DNA from: Nitrospira lenta
Lineage (GTDB): Bacteria > Nitrospirota > Nitrospiria > Nitrospirales > Nitrospiraceae
Reading direction: 5' to 3'
Length of the DNA stretch: 64,000 bases
Assembly: GCF_900403705.1 (NCBI RefSeq)
Contig: NZ_OUNR01000021.1
Coordinates: forward strand, 55,001-119,000
Positions 8,036 through 18,620 of this stretch are shown piece by piece. A program made the translations under genes and the position numbers. Within the stretch, counting starts at the first letter, position 1; every line of letters starts with the position of its first letter. The notes under the pieces were generated by a model. It saw nothing but the letters and a program-made list of their open reading frames with translations, did not search any database and was not told where the DNA came from.

Positions 8036-8932
8036 TTAATGACCCGCTTGCCGCAGCACTTGGCCGGTTGCAGCGCTATAGGCCTCAGCCAGCGTATGTA
8101 CCTCAATGACATGGATCGCCTTTTCGGATCCCGTAAAGCTGAGATGGCTATTGTCCAATCCGTCGGGCACGATCATCGTGGTTTTTTTAAGATCTCTACA
8201 GGCATTCATCTTATCCACCAGTCGGCCAACTGGCTTAATCTCCAGCGTCGGTTCAATTGTTCCCGACATGCAAATGTCTTGTCGAATGGGATCGCCGAGG
8301 AGCGCCGCAGCGATCCCGACCGCCATGATGCCACCGGCACTCGGGCCATCCATCTTTACCGGAATCAGCAGGCGAACGGTCACGTATCTCGAATCGTATC
8401 CCACAGCCCTCGCCGCAACGGCTACAGCCGTGCGCAAGGATTCAGCCGACACCGGCATCAAGTTCATATTGGGCACAACGTCCGGCCCCTTTCCATCGGC
8501 TCTATATCCGACTATGAGGCGGGCAACCAGCCCGCTCCATGAACCGGTAATAGACCCTGCCCTGGGCCGAACCAATATGCTGAGTACAGGCACGGTCAGA
8601 GAAACATCAGAGAAAGGAGCGGGCTGACTCAGTATCTGGGCTGGCGCACGAACAGCCGTCGTCTTCGACTCCGGCGGAAGAACGGCTTGAGACTGCGGCA
8701 AAATGGGGGCCGGAATAACTTCCAACGACGAATACGTCTGCGGCTCCCTCATCTCTCGACAGCCCGGTCCACTATGGTCTGTGTACAGATCTGAAAGGCC
8801 TGCCCGTGGACAGACCCAGATCTCTGCCCAAGATAACTCCGCGAATGCTCCCCCTCCGTATTGAACAAATAGGAGACAGAATAGCCGGAGCAGCATGCAC
8901 CTCGCTGATTGAGCTGTAACCTTGTTGCACAT
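8036..8932 (-). CDS. Secreted Lon-type (S16) protease domain protein
   Basis: 298 residues. The C-terminal half is a Lon proteolytic domain: MDGPSAGGIMAVGIAAALLG carries the catalytic Ser, and KPVGRLVDKMNAC carries the Lys of the Ser-Lys dyad. There is no AAA+ module. The N-terminus looks like a signal peptide (MLLRLFCLLFVQYGGGAFA), with possible starts at 8932 or 8896. It is followed by a Pro-rich linker (about 60-110). An ATPase-free, apparently exported S16 domain is unusual. It probably cleaves without unfolding or acts as a signalling protease. The downstream partner is the OB-fold protein. Confidence 0.75.
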   Translation of the reverse strand: MCNKVTAQSARCMLLRLFCLLFVQYGGGAFAELSWAEIWVCPRAGLSDLYTDHSGPGCREMREPQTYSSLEVIPAPILPQSQAVLPPESKTTAVRAPAQILSQPAPFSDVSLTVPVLSILVRPRAGSITGSWSGLVARLIVGYRADGKGPDVVPNMNLMPVSAESLRTAVAVAARAVGYDSRYVTVRLLIPVKMDGPSAGGIMAVGIAAALLGDPIRQDICMSGTIEPTLEIKPVGRLVDKMNACRDLKKTTMIVPDGLDNSHLSFTGSEKAIHVIEVHTLAEAYSAATGQVLRQAGH

Positions 8933-9165
8933 AGAACATTCGTGTCGAATAAGTAACCCTAGCCCAGCGTCCCAGATCCTCAGCGGAGTTACCCTCTACC
9001 AAGCCAACGCTATCGGTTCTTCCATGAGGAACACTTACACGCGAAAGGTACCGTGAAGGACTGCCTTCGTCAAAAGAAAGAGCGGTTCAGGTAATGGCAG
9101 TGAATTCGGGGATAGGGAGAGCGTGCGGCAACGAAAGCAATTCGAACGAGATACGCCGAACAGCG

Positions 9166-10458
9166 CTAGCCTGGCAGCGCCTGATACCAGCCGTTAGCTC
9201 GAACCAGGGTTACGGGCTGATCGAAGAGTCGGCTGAGGTTGATGTCTGTGAGCAGGTTGGCTTTGCTGCCGTCCGCAACAATCTGCCCTTCTTTGAGCAG
9301 GACCACCCGCTCAACCTCCGGCGGAATCTCATGCAGGTGATGCGTGACGAGCAGGACGGTCTTTCCTTTGCGGATCTGTGCACGCAAGAGGTCGAGATAC
9401 TGAAAGCAGGCTTTCAAATCGAGACCGCTCGTCGGTTCATCCAGGACCAGCACCGAGGGATCATGCACCAGCGCGCGGCCGAGAAGAAAGCGGCGTTGCT
9501 CGCCGGTTGAGAGATGCCCGAAGCGGCGGCCAGCCAATGACTCAATACCCAACTCCTTCATCACCTCGCGCGCCCGTGCGATCTGCGCCTCGCGGAACTC
9601 TTGATACTCGTAGGTGTCGTTGCTCGCATAGTACCCGGATAAAATAACGTTCAACCCTTCCGCACAAATCAGATAGTCCTTCTGGAGATCGTGCGAGACA
9701 ATTCCCAGTCGCTTGCGCACCTCCCAGACACTCCCGCCCTCTTCACCGAACAGACGAATATGGGTTTCATCTAAGGGAAGCGGATGGACTCCGCCGGCTA
9801 AGAGCTTGAGCAGAGTCGATTTGCCGGCACCATTAGGGCCGACGATCGCCGCATGCTCGCCCTCTTGCAAAGCAAAGGAGAAGTCCGAGAAGACGCAGGT
9901 ATCCCCCCGATAGACGGTCGCATGTTGAATATCGAGGATGGGACGAGAGGCTGCTATCGCGCCCCTCTCTTTGACAGGAGCGGTGATCGGCGCGGCCGCG
10001 GCAACCTGACCGCCGACTTTCTTACCAGCGCTGCGCGATTGTTCGAGGCCGGCGCGAGCCAAGGCGTCCACCCGTTCGTTGTCAGGATGGCCGTTATGTC
10101 CCCTCACCCAGTGCCATTCAAGCTTGTGGCCGGAGGCCAACGCATCGAGGCGACGCCACAAATCCTCATTCTTCACCGGCTCTTTACTGGCTGTCTTCCA
10201 GCCGCGCCGCTTCCAGCTATGAATCCATTCGCTGATGCCCTTCTGGACATACTGCGAATCAGTATAGACCCGCGCTTCCACCGGCTGGGCAAGCGACTGT
10301 AACGCTTCGATCACCGCCAGCAACTCCATGCGGTTGTTTGTCGTCGCCGGCTCCCCGCCGCAGAGCTCCGTTTCAACACCGCCGATACGCAGTAAGGCGC
10401 CCCAACCCCCGGGACCTGGATTTCCGCTACAGGCACCATCTGTATAGATTTCGATCAC
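9166..10458 (-). CDS. RNase HI - ABC ATPase fusion protein
   Basis: A single 430-residue frame. Residues 1-140 are a complete RNase HI: Asp7 ([11 protein letters not shown]), Glu45 (RMELL), Asp67 (YTDSQY), His121 (RGHNGHPDN) and Asp131, all spaced as in E. coli RnhA. After a linker of about 30 residues ([14 protein letters not shown]), residues 172-430 form a soluble ModF/YlmA-type ABC ATPase with Walker [10 protein letters not shown] (207-215), signature LSTGE (316-320), Walker [13 protein letters not shown] and H-loop THH. No transmembrane partner lies nearby. By family, the first half removes RNA from RNA:DNA hybrids. The purpose of tethering an ATPase to it is not known. Confidence 0.88.
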   Translation of the reverse strand: MIEIYTDGACSGNPGPGGWGALLRIGGVETELCGGEPATTNNRMELLAVIEALQSLAQPVEARVYTDSQYVQKGISEWIHSWKRRGWKTASKEPVKNEDLWRRLDALASGHKLEWHWVRGHNGHPDNERVDALARAGLEQSRSAGKKVGGQVAAAAPITAPVKERGAIAASRPILDIQHATVYRGDTCVFSDFSFALQEGEHAAIVGPNGAGKSTLLKLLAGGVHPLPLDETHIRLFGEEGGSVWEVRKRLGIVSHDLQKDYLICAEGLNVILSGYYASNDTYEYQEFREAQIARAREVMKELGIESLAGRRFGHLSTGEQRRFLLGRALVHDPSVLVLDEPTSGLDLKACFQYLDLLRAQIRKGKTVLLVTHHLHEIPPEVERVVLLKEGQIVADGSKANLLTDINLSRLFDQPVTLVRANGWYQALPG

Positions 10459-10634
10459 GCGACTGCTCTTTCTATCAAGTTGAACCGTCCGGCTGGCATC
10501 CGGATTGTACTACGGCACCTTCTTCACGAGCCAGAGCCAGCTGCCACTCACATCCACGAACGACGTGACTCCATCACACAACTTACGTACAATGCAGCCG
10601 CACTAACGCCCTACACCTTCACCCAAGGCACATC

Positions 10635-11018
10635 CTGCGTACGTTACTCCTTATCGGCACAGGCGGGTTCGTCGGCTCGATCCTCCGCTATCTCATGAGC
10701 GGATATGCGCAACAGCTCAGCAAGAGTATTCAATTCCCTTTCGGCACGCTGGCGGTTAATGTCCTGGGGTGCGCGGCGATCGGATTCCTCGCAGAACTCG
10801 CAGATCATCGCGGCGCCATCTCAGGAGAGACCCGAACCTTCCTCATCGTCGGGATACTCGGCGGATTTACCACCTTCTCGGCATTCGGAAATGAAACGAT
10901 GAATCTTCTGCGAGACGGAGAACTCTTACTGGCCTGCGGAAACATTGTCGGCCACACAGTCCTGGGCCTTGCCGCGGTCTGGCTCGGCTATTCAACCGCC
11001 TATCTCATATGGAAATGA
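10635..11018 (+). CDS. crcB: CrcB/Fluc fluoride channel
   Basis: Exports fluoride through a dimeric channel in the inner membrane. The typical CrcB core is present: GTLAVNVLGCAAIGFL (Asn in the pore helix), ILGGFTTFSAFGNE (Phe box and Na-site break) and a fourth span at the end. The first ATG in frame (10695) would cut off the first helix LLLIGTGGFVGSILRYL, which clearly continues upstream. I therefore place the start at a CTG (10635) with AAGG seven bases upstream, giving 127 residues, the normal length. No ATG or GTG is available in that frame. It lies 3 bases before the DUF190 gene. Confidence 0.8.
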   Translation: MRTLLLIGTGGFVGSILRYLMSGYAQQLSKSIQFPFGTLAVNVLGCAAIGFLAELADHRGAISGETRTFLIVGILGGFTTFSAFGNETMNLLRDGELLLACGNIVGHTVLGLAAVWLGYSTAYLIWK

Positions 11019-11021
11019 CCC

Positions 11022-11363
11022 ATGCGCGCTGAAGACGGATGCCTGCTCAGAATCTTTGCCGGAGAAGGCGACAAACACGAGGGACGGCCGCTCTACGAAT
11101 GGATTGTTGCGCAAGCACAAGAGCGGCAGCTCTCTGGCGCCACAGTCTACCGGGGGCTCATGGGCTTCGGAGCACACACCCGCGTCATCCACACATTCAA
11201 GATCGAACGCCTGGCGGAAGACCTCCCCATCGTCATCGAACTCATCGACACACGTGACAAGTTGAATGGGCTTCTCACCTTCCTCGAACAGCACACCACC
11301 TCGGGCCTCCTAGCCACTTTACAACCGATTGAAATCCGCATGATTCAGGGACGCCCCAAGTAG
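11022..11363 (+). CDS. DUF190 protein, CrcB partner
   Basis: 113 residues matching DUF190: LLRIFAGEGDKHEGRPLYEWIVAQAQERQLSGATVYRGLMGFG ... VIELIDTRDKLNGLL. Its ferredoxin-like fold resembles PII-type proteins. Such genes are frequently adjacent to crcB, as here (3-base gap), so a role in fluoride export or its regulation is inferred. The exact activity is unknown. Confidence 0.85.
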   Translation: MRAEDGCLLRIFAGEGDKHEGRPLYEWIVAQAQERQLSGATVYRGLMGFGAHTRVIHTFKIERLAEDLPIVIELIDTRDKLNGLLTFLEQHTTSGLLATLQPIEIRMIQGRPK

Positions 11364-11435
11364 CAGGAATGTCCGTTTACCAGCCAGCCAGACATCCCTA
11401 CCCCAGGAACGTTGTCAGAAAGAGAGTCCGACTCG

Positions 11436-12599
11436 TTACGCTTCGGTAGGATTCTGATCGATCTTTGCGGTCGATTTCTTGCCCGTGGAAGTGGCCGCCT
11501 TCTTTGATGAGCCTGAAATCTTCGGAGTCGAGGTCTTCACATCGGCGTTCTGCGCACGATGCAGCAAGGCGTGATCCATCAGCACGAGGGCCAGCATGGC
11601 TTCGGCGATCGGCGTGGCTCTGATGCCCACGCAGGGGTCATGACGGCCATTGGTTTCGACGGTGACCGGCTGGCCTTGCTTGTCGATCGACCGGCGCGGG
11701 ACACGGATGCTGGAGGTCGGCTTGATACCAATCGTCACCACCACATCCTGACCGGTCGAAATACCACCGAGGATGCCGCCGGCATGGTTGGTCACAAAGC
11801 CTTCGGGCGTCAGTTCGTCGCCATGTTCGGAGCCACGTTGGGCGACTGAGGCGAAGCCTGAACCGATTTCGACCGCCTTCACCGCGTTGATGCTCATCAT
11901 CGCGCCGGCCAGGTCGGAATCCAGCTTCGCATAGACCGGGGCTCCCCACCCGACCGGCACATGTTCGGCCACCGTGGTGATCTTCGCGCCGACGGAATCG
12001 CCGGACTTCCGCAAGTCATCCATGAACGCTTCGAGCTTCACAACGAGGTCGGCATTAGCGGCAAAGAACGGATTGGCTCTGACGACGTCCCAGCTTTGAA
12101 ACGGTACCTCGATCGGTCCCAACTGGCTGAGATAGCCTCGAATCACGACCCCATGATTCTCGTGCAGCCACTTCCTGGCGATCGCCGCAGCCGCCACACG
12201 GACCGCTGTCTCGCGCGCCGAGGATCGTCCCCCGCCGCGATGATCGCGGATGCCGTACTTCTGCCAATAGGTGTAGTCGGCGTGGCCCGGACGGAACGTA
12301 TCGATGAGGTTGCCGTAATCCCGGCTGCGTTGATCTTCGTTACGGATAAGGAGGGCAATCGGAGTCCCGGTCGTCTTCCCCTCGAAGACACCGGAAAGAA
12401 TTTCGACGGTATCCGATTCCTGCCGTTGCGTGACGTGGCGTGACGTGCCCGGCTTGCGTCGGTCCAAATCGCCCTGAATGTCTTCGATCGAGAGCGCCAT
12501 CCCCGGCGGGCACCCGTCCACGACACAGCCGATCGCCGGCCCGTGGCTCTCGCCAAAGGAGGTAACGGTGAAGATGTGTCCGATACTGTTGCCAGCCAT
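11436..12599 (-). CDS. aroC: Chorismate synthase
   Basis: Converts EPSP to chorismate with reduced FMN, the last step of the shikimate pathway. The N-terminus [33 protein letters not shown] is diagnostic, and the FMN-binding block [21 protein letters not shown] and the late motif [10 protein letters not shown] are present. At 387 residues it is about 25 residues longer than usual because of a Lys/Ser/Thr-rich C-terminal tail ([23 protein letters not shown]). It lies 20 bases downstream of aspS in the same direction. Confidence 0.95.
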   Translation of the reverse strand: MAGNSIGHIFTVTSFGESHGPAIGCVVDGCPPGMALSIEDIQGDLDRRKPGTSRHVTQRQESDTVEILSGVFEGKTTGTPIALLIRNEDQRSRDYGNLIDTFRPGHADYTYWQKYGIRDHRGGGRSSARETAVRVAAAAIARKWLHENHGVVIRGYLSQLGPIEVPFQSWDVVRANPFFAANADLVVKLEAFMDDLRKSGDSVGAKITTVAEHVPVGWGAPVYAKLDSDLAGAMMSINAVKAVEIGSGFASVAQRGSEHGDELTPEGFVTNHAGGILGGISTGQDVVVTIGIKPTSSIRVPRRSIDKQGQPVTVETNGRHDPCVGIRATPIAEAMLALVLMDHALLHRAQNADVKTSTPKISGSSKKAATSTGKKSTAKIDQNPTEA

Positions 12600-12619
12600 G
12601 GCAGATTCACACGTTGGGG

Positions 12620-14383
12620 TTATTCGACAAGATCCAGCTTAATCCTCAACTCCTTCAACTGTTCGGTACTCACGGCCGACGGCGCGTCGGTCAACGGACA
12701 TTGCGCACGCTGCGTCTTGGGGAATGCGATGACGTCGCGAATGGAATCCGCGCCGCCGAGCAACATGATCAAACGATCGAGACCGAACGCGATGCCTCCG
12801 TGCGGTGGCGCGCCATACTCCAGAGCCTCCAACAGAAACCCGAACTTCGCCTGCGACTGCTCTTTGTTGATACCGAGCAAATCCAGAATCTTGAGCTGGA
12901 TATCGCTGCGGTGGTTCCGGATGCTGCCGCCGCCGATCTCGCTCCCGTTCAACACCATATCGTAAGCCTTAGCCCGTACTTTCAACGGCTCTGAATCCAG
13001 CAGCGCCAGGTCTTCATCCATCGGCGCAGCAAAGGGATTATGCATGAAGATATAGCGCTTCTCTTCCGGCGAATAGTCCAATAGCGGGAACTCGGTGACC
13101 CAGAGCGGCTTCCAGGCGTTCTTGTCGATCAGGTTCAATTCCTCGCCCAGTTGGAGCCGGATACGGCCCAGGACATCGTGCACGACCGCCGGCTTGTCGG
13201 CGCCGAAGAGCACGAGATCGCCGGGCTTCGCCTCCGGCAAGGCCGCGGCAAAGGCTTTGGCATCGAGGAACTTCGCAATGACTGATTCCAACTGCCCTTC
13301 AGGCGTGATCTTCAACCAGGCCAGGCCCTTGGCCCCGAAGCTTTTGGCTGTTTCGCCCAAGGCATCGATGCGGCTGCGCGGCGTCGCGGCGCCACCCTTC
13401 ACGATCAGCGCCTTGACCAATCCACCCTTCGTGGCGGCATCCTTGAACACCTTGAACTCGCTGGCCGCTGCGAACGCCGTGACATCGTACAGGGGCATGT
13501 CAAAACGCAGATCCGGCTTATCCGATCCATAGCGCCCCATCGCTTCGGCATACGTCATCCGCGGAAATGGCGTCGGCAATTGCACGCCGCCGGCCTCACG
13601 AAACACGGTGACGATCATCGTTTCCATCAACGTCATCACATCCAGCCGATCGACGAACGACATCTCCAGATCGATCTGGGTAAACTCGGGCTGGCGATCA
13701 TTACGCAGATCTTCGTCGCGGAAGCAGCGGGCGATTTGATAGTACCGATCCATGCCGCTGACCATGAGCACCTGCTTGAAGAGCTGCGGCGACTGCGGCA
13801 GCGCAAAGAACGTTCCGGGATTCACGCGGCTCGGCACCAGATAGTCTCGCGCCCCTTCCGGCGTGCTCTTCGTGAGAATCGGCGTTTCGATTTCGAGGAA
13901 CTCTTCCTTATTGAGAAACCCGCGCACTGCCTGCGCAATATCGTGCCGGGTCTTCATCAGCTTCTGCATGCGGGGACGCCGCAAATCCAGATATCGGTAC
14001 TTCAGGCGGATCGCTTCCGTCACTTCCGCATCATCCTCGATGACGAACGGCGGCGTCTTCGATTCGTTCAACACCTCGACGGCGTCGACAAAGACTTCGA
14101 TCTCCCCGGTCGAAAGATTCGGGTTCTTGGACTCATCCGGACGCGCCATCACCTGGCCGGTGATGGACACCACGCATTCGCTCCGCAGCGTATGGCCGCC
14201 TTGATGGACTGCGGCGTTGCGCTCTGCATTGAAGACCACTTGCGTGAGACCGGTCCGGTCGCGCAGGTCGATAAAGATCACCGTACCGTGGTCGCGCCGC
14301 CGTTGCACCCAGCCGTTTAATACCACGGTCCGGCCGACATGGGTCTTATTCAATTCGCCACAGCGATGCGTTCTCACCTTCAT
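12620..14383 (-). CDS. aspS: Aspartyl-tRNA synthetase
   Basis: 587 residues, the bacterial AspRS length with the GAD insertion domain. The N-terminal OB-fold anticodon domain ([22 protein letters not shown]) is followed by class II catalytic motifs: motif 2 ([15 protein letters not shown]) and motif 3 ([13 protein letters not shown]). It charges tRNA with aspartate. It overlaps the rluB-type gene by 4 bases (ATGA) and probably belongs to one transcript with it and aroC. Confidence 0.96.
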   Translation of the reverse strand: MKVRTHRCGELNKTHVGRTVVLNGWVQRRRDHGTVIFIDLRDRTGLTQVVFNAERNAAVHQGGHTLRSECVVSITGQVMARPDESKNPNLSTGEIEVFVDAVEVLNESKTPPFVIEDDAEVTEAIRLKYRYLDLRRPRMQKLMKTRHDIAQAVRGFLNKEEFLEIETPILTKSTPEGARDYLVPSRVNPGTFFALPQSPQLFKQVLMVSGMDRYYQIARCFRDEDLRNDRQPEFTQIDLEMSFVDRLDVMTLMETMIVTVFREAGGVQLPTPFPRMTYAEAMGRYGSDKPDLRFDMPLYDVTAFAAASEFKVFKDAATKGGLVKALIVKGGAATPRSRIDALGETAKSFGAKGLAWLKITPEGQLESVIAKFLDAKAFAAALPEAKPGDLVLFGADKPAVVHDVLGRIRLQLGEELNLIDKNAWKPLWVTEFPLLDYSPEEKRYIFMHNPFAAPMDEDLALLDSEPLKVRAKAYDMVLNGSEIGGGSIRNHRSDIQLKILDLLGINKEQSQAKFGFLLEALEYGAPPHGGIAFGLDRLIMLLGGADSIRDVIAFPKTQRAQCPLTDAPSAVSTEQLKELRIKLDLVE

Positions 14384-15228
14384 GCCACGTGTCTCGCTTT
14401 CTTCGTCGAGTGCCGTTTCGTCTTCGAGGGTTTCGCCCAGCCCGGGCGCCGGGGAGGCTTGGGCGGCCGGACGCCGGGGTCCTTCCCTTCCTTTTCCAAT
14501 GTCCGTCGCTGCTCGACGATGTCGCGCAACGCATTCGCTTCCCGGTCCGTCAGGAACCGGAACTCGCCGGAACCCAGATCGCCCAGTGTAAGCGGGCCCA
14601 TCTTGACGCGGGTCAATTTGATCACCGGATGGCCGACGGCTTCCAGCATCCGCTTCACCTGATGCTTGCGGCCTTCATGAATCGTAATTTCCACCCAGGA
14701 ATTGGCTTCGGCCTTACGCACCTTTTTCACCGTGGCCGGACTGGTCATACCGTCTTCGAGCTTGATCCCCTTCTCAAGCTGGGCGATCTCTGCATCCGTC
14801 AGGACGCTCTTCACCTTGATGAGATAGGTCTTCGGGACATGATAGCGCGGATGCAGCAAGGCCTGCGTCAAATCGCCGTTGTTCGTCAGCAGCATCAAAC
14901 CTTCGCTGTCGAAGTCCAACCGGCCGACCGGAAACACCCGCACCGACACCCCATGCAGAAAATTCTTCACCGTCGGCCGTCCACCCGGATCGTCCAGCGT
15001 AGACATGACATTCTTCGGCTTATTCAGGATGAGATAGACGAAGGGCTGTGCGTTTTCGAGGTGCTTGCCGTCTACCTTCACGTGATCACGATCAGGATCG
15101 ACCTTGGTGCCGAGTTCCGTGACCACCTTACCGTTGACGGTGACGCGACCGCTCGCGATCAACATCTCCGCCTTCCGGCGCGAAGCCAGCCCGGTCGTTG
15201 CAATAATTTTCTGAAGCCTGGTTTCCAT
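14380..15228 (-). CDS. RluB-type pseudouridine synthase with S4 domain
   Basis: An N-terminal S4 RNA-binding domain ([24 protein letters not shown]) precedes the catalytic domain with [17 protein letters not shown] (catalytic Asp) and [18 protein letters not shown]. It makes pseudouridine in 23S rRNA (RluB-like). The C-terminal 45 residues are very basic and Pro-rich ([26 protein letters not shown]), a probable extra RNA-binding tail. The start is ambiguous: the ATG at 15228 begins exactly at the S4 domain, and an in-frame ATG at 15279 adds 17 residues. Its 3' end overlaps aspS by 4 bases. Confidence 0.88.
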   Translation of the reverse strand: METRLQKIIATTGLASRRKAEMLIASGRVTVNGKVVTELGTKVDPDRDHVKVDGKHLENAQPFVYLILNKPKNVMSTLDDPGGRPTVKNFLHGVSVRVFPVGRLDFDSEGLMLLTNNGDLTQALLHPRYHVPKTYLIKVKSVLTDAEIAQLEKGIKLEDGMTSPATVKKVRKAEANSWVEITIHEGRKHQVKRMLEAVGHPVIKLTRVKMGPLTLGDLGSGEFRFLTDREANALRDIVEQRRTLEKEGKDPGVRPPKPPRRPGWAKPSKTKRHSTKKARHVA

Positions 15229-15288
15229 ATAGGTACTAGGAGCCTTTACGTCTGACCATCCGGTCCGAGATTCGTCCATTCTCTCTTT

Positions 15289-15406
15289 TAGGAGCGGGCC
15301 TATTGACTCTCACTGCGCGCATCCAGTGAGCACCGCCCGACAATCACAACACTAAGAAATCCGCGTGCGCACTGGGCGAGCAAGAGAGGCGATAGGCCCG
15401 CTCCTA
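15289..15406. repeat. Intergenic hairpin element, copy 1
   Basis: Lies between guaA and the rluB-type gene. Perfect 15-bp outer arms TAGGAGCGGGCCTAT (15289-15303) and ATAGGCCCGCTCCTA (15392-15406), continued by CTCTC/GAGAG after a 3-base mismatch. The interior holds two imperfect direct copies of a TGCGCGCAT...GAGCA motif (about 15313-15332 and 15365-15382). The same interior recurs in the elements at 63326 and 63702, while the outer arms differ. Confidence 0.7.
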
Positions 15407-15410
15407 TTCC

Positions 15411-16967
15411 CTACTCCCACTCGATCGTACTTGGCGGCTTCGAGCTGATGTCGTAGACGACGCGATTCACGCCCTTCACTTCGTTGATGATCCGGCTCGA
15501 CATCCGCGCCAGTACATCGTTCGGGATCCTGGCCCAGTCGGCGGTCATCCCGTCTACGCTGGTCACCGCGCGAATCGCTATGACGTTGTCATACGTTCGT
15601 TGATCGCCCATGACGCCGACCGTGCGGATCGGCAAGAGCACGGCAAAAAATTGCCAGATTTCACGATACAGTCCCGCGCCGCGGATCTCCTGATCGACAA
15701 TCGTTTCCGCTCCACGGAGAATCGCCAATCGCTCCTTCGTCACGGAACCGAGCACCCGGATTGCGAGACCGGGACCGGGGAACGGCTGCCGCCAGACAAT
15801 CTCATCCGGCAACCCAAGTTCCGTCCCCAACACCCGCACTTCGTCCTTGAACAATTCGCGAAGCGGCTCAATCAACTTCAACTTCATCCGCGCGGGCAGC
15901 CCACCGACATTATGATGGGTCTTGATCGTGGCCGACGGCCCCTTGAAGCTCACGCTCTCGATGACGTCGGGATAGAGCGTTCCCTGCACCAGATACTTGA
16001 CGCTCTTCAGCTTCTTGGACTCGACGTCGAAATTCTGAATGAACAGGCGCCCGATGATCTTGCGCTTCCGCTCGGGATCGGTCACGCCCTTCAAGCCGTC
16101 CAGGAACTGTGTTGTCCGATCGAGTACCCGAAGATTCAGATGCATCTGCGACGCCAAGGTCTTCTTCACCTGCTCGCGCTCGCCGGCCCGCAGCACCCCA
16201 TTGTCGACAAAGATACAGGTCAGCTGATCTCCGATGGCCCGATGCGTGAGCGCGGCCGCCACGGAGGAATCAACGCCGCCGCTCAGTGCGCAGATCACCC
16301 GATCTTTCCCGACCTGCTCACGGATCTGAGTCACTGCCTGATCCACATAGGACTGCATGGTCCAGGTCGGCGTACAGCCGCAAATCTCATAGACGAAGTT
16401 GCGGAGAATCTTCGCCCCTTCCGGCGTATGTGCGACTTCCGGATGGAACTGCAGACAATAGATCCGCCGCTGTTTGGTCTCCGACTTCATCGCCGCGACC
16501 GGCGAATTACTCGTATGGGCGATGGATCTGAATCCCGGCGGCATGCGCTCAATCCGGTCTCCATGAGACATCCACACCACCGCCGAACCGCCGGTGCCGA
16601 TCCCTTTAAAGAGATCGCTGCGGTCGTCGATCAGGAGATCCGCCCGGCCGTATTCCCGATGCGGCGCTTTTACGACTTTGCCGCCGGACAGGTGCGTGAC
16701 CAGCTGCATGCCGTAGCAGATGCCCAGAATCGGAATGCCCTGATCGAATAATTCTTTGGCAACGGACGGGGCCTTCTTTTCGTAGACGCTGGAGGGCCCG
16801 CCGGAAAGCACGATGCCTTGGGGGCGATAGGCCAGAATGGTCGCCAGTGACGCCGTGCAAGGCAGAATCTGCGAATAGACCTGCGCCTCGCGAATGCGCC
16901 GGGCGATCAATTGGGTATATTGCGATCCAAAATCGAGGACGAGAATGCGGTTATGCCAAAGTTCCAT
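15411..16967 (-). CDS. guaA: GMP synthase (glutamine-hydrolysing)
   Basis: 518 residues. The N-terminal class I glutaminase has Cys84 in GICYGMQ and the His/Glu pair in [10 protein letters not shown]. The ATP-pyrophosphatase domain has the PP-loop ALSGGVDSS (about 228), and the C-terminal dimerisation domain ends in the conserved [10 protein letters not shown]. It converts XMP to GMP. It lies downstream of guaB with about 150 bases between, which contain an inverted-repeat element, and upstream of the intergenic hairpin element copy 1. Confidence 0.97.
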   Translation of the reverse strand: MELWHNRILVLDFGSQYTQLIARRIREAQVYSQILPCTASLATILAYRPQGIVLSGGPSSVYEKKAPSVAKELFDQGIPILGICYGMQLVTHLSGGKVVKAPHREYGRADLLIDDRSDLFKGIGTGGSAVVWMSHGDRIERMPPGFRSIAHTSNSPVAAMKSETKQRRIYCLQFHPEVAHTPEGAKILRNFVYEICGCTPTWTMQSYVDQAVTQIREQVGKDRVICALSGGVDSSVAAALTHRAIGDQLTCIFVDNGVLRAGEREQVKKTLASQMHLNLRVLDRTTQFLDGLKGVTDPERKRKIIGRLFIQNFDVESKKLKSVKYLVQGTLYPDVIESVSFKGPSATIKTHHNVGGLPARMKLKLIEPLRELFKDEVRVLGTELGLPDEIVWRQPFPGPGLAIRVLGSVTKERLAILRGAETIVDQEIRGAGLYREIWQFFAVLLPIRTVGVMGDQRTYDNVIAIRAVTSVDGMTADWARIPNDVLARMSSRIINEVKGVNRVVYDISSKPPSTIEWE

Positions 16968-16970
16968 AGT

Positions 16971-17105
16971 GTTAGCTTTCAGCTGTCAGCATTCAGCCGT
17001 CAGCACCCGATCAGATAAGGATAATCGTACACATGCTCATGACAAGATCTGAACCGAGGTAGGAACGATTCGAGTCCTGCTGAAAGCTGATGGCTGAGAG
17101 CTAAC
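16971..17105. repeat. Long imperfect inverted repeat between guaB and guaA
   Basis: The left arm beginning GTTAGCTTTCAGCTGTCAGC and the right arm GCTGAAAGCTGATGGC... (ending CTAAC near 17105) match over about 27 bases with about 4 mismatches. The left side also contains internal tandem copies of a TCAGC(C/T)GTCAGC-like unit. It is unrelated in sequence to the 15289/63326/63702 family. It is likely a REP/MITE-like element or a processing hairpin in a guaB-guaA transcript. Confidence 0.6.
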
Positions 17106-17114
17106 GGCTTTCGA

Positions 17115-18599
<1,485 letters not shown>

Positions 18600-18620
18600 C
18601 TACGGCCCGTTCGTCAGGCC

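Noticed and set aside
10459-10634. Fluoride riboswitch upstream of crcB
   Set aside because: I looked for the conserved crcB-motif stems and could not recognise them in this short leader.
15289-15406. Integron attC site or simple rho-independent terminator
   Set aside because: Long inverted arms suggested these, but there are no attC RYYYAAC/GTTRRRY ends and no T-run, and the conserved interior plus different arms in three copies point to a separate element family.
15411-16967. Candidate lasso cyclase because of an SGGVDS loop
   Set aside because: The full-length protein is GMP synthase with an N-terminal glutaminase, far from the peptide cluster.
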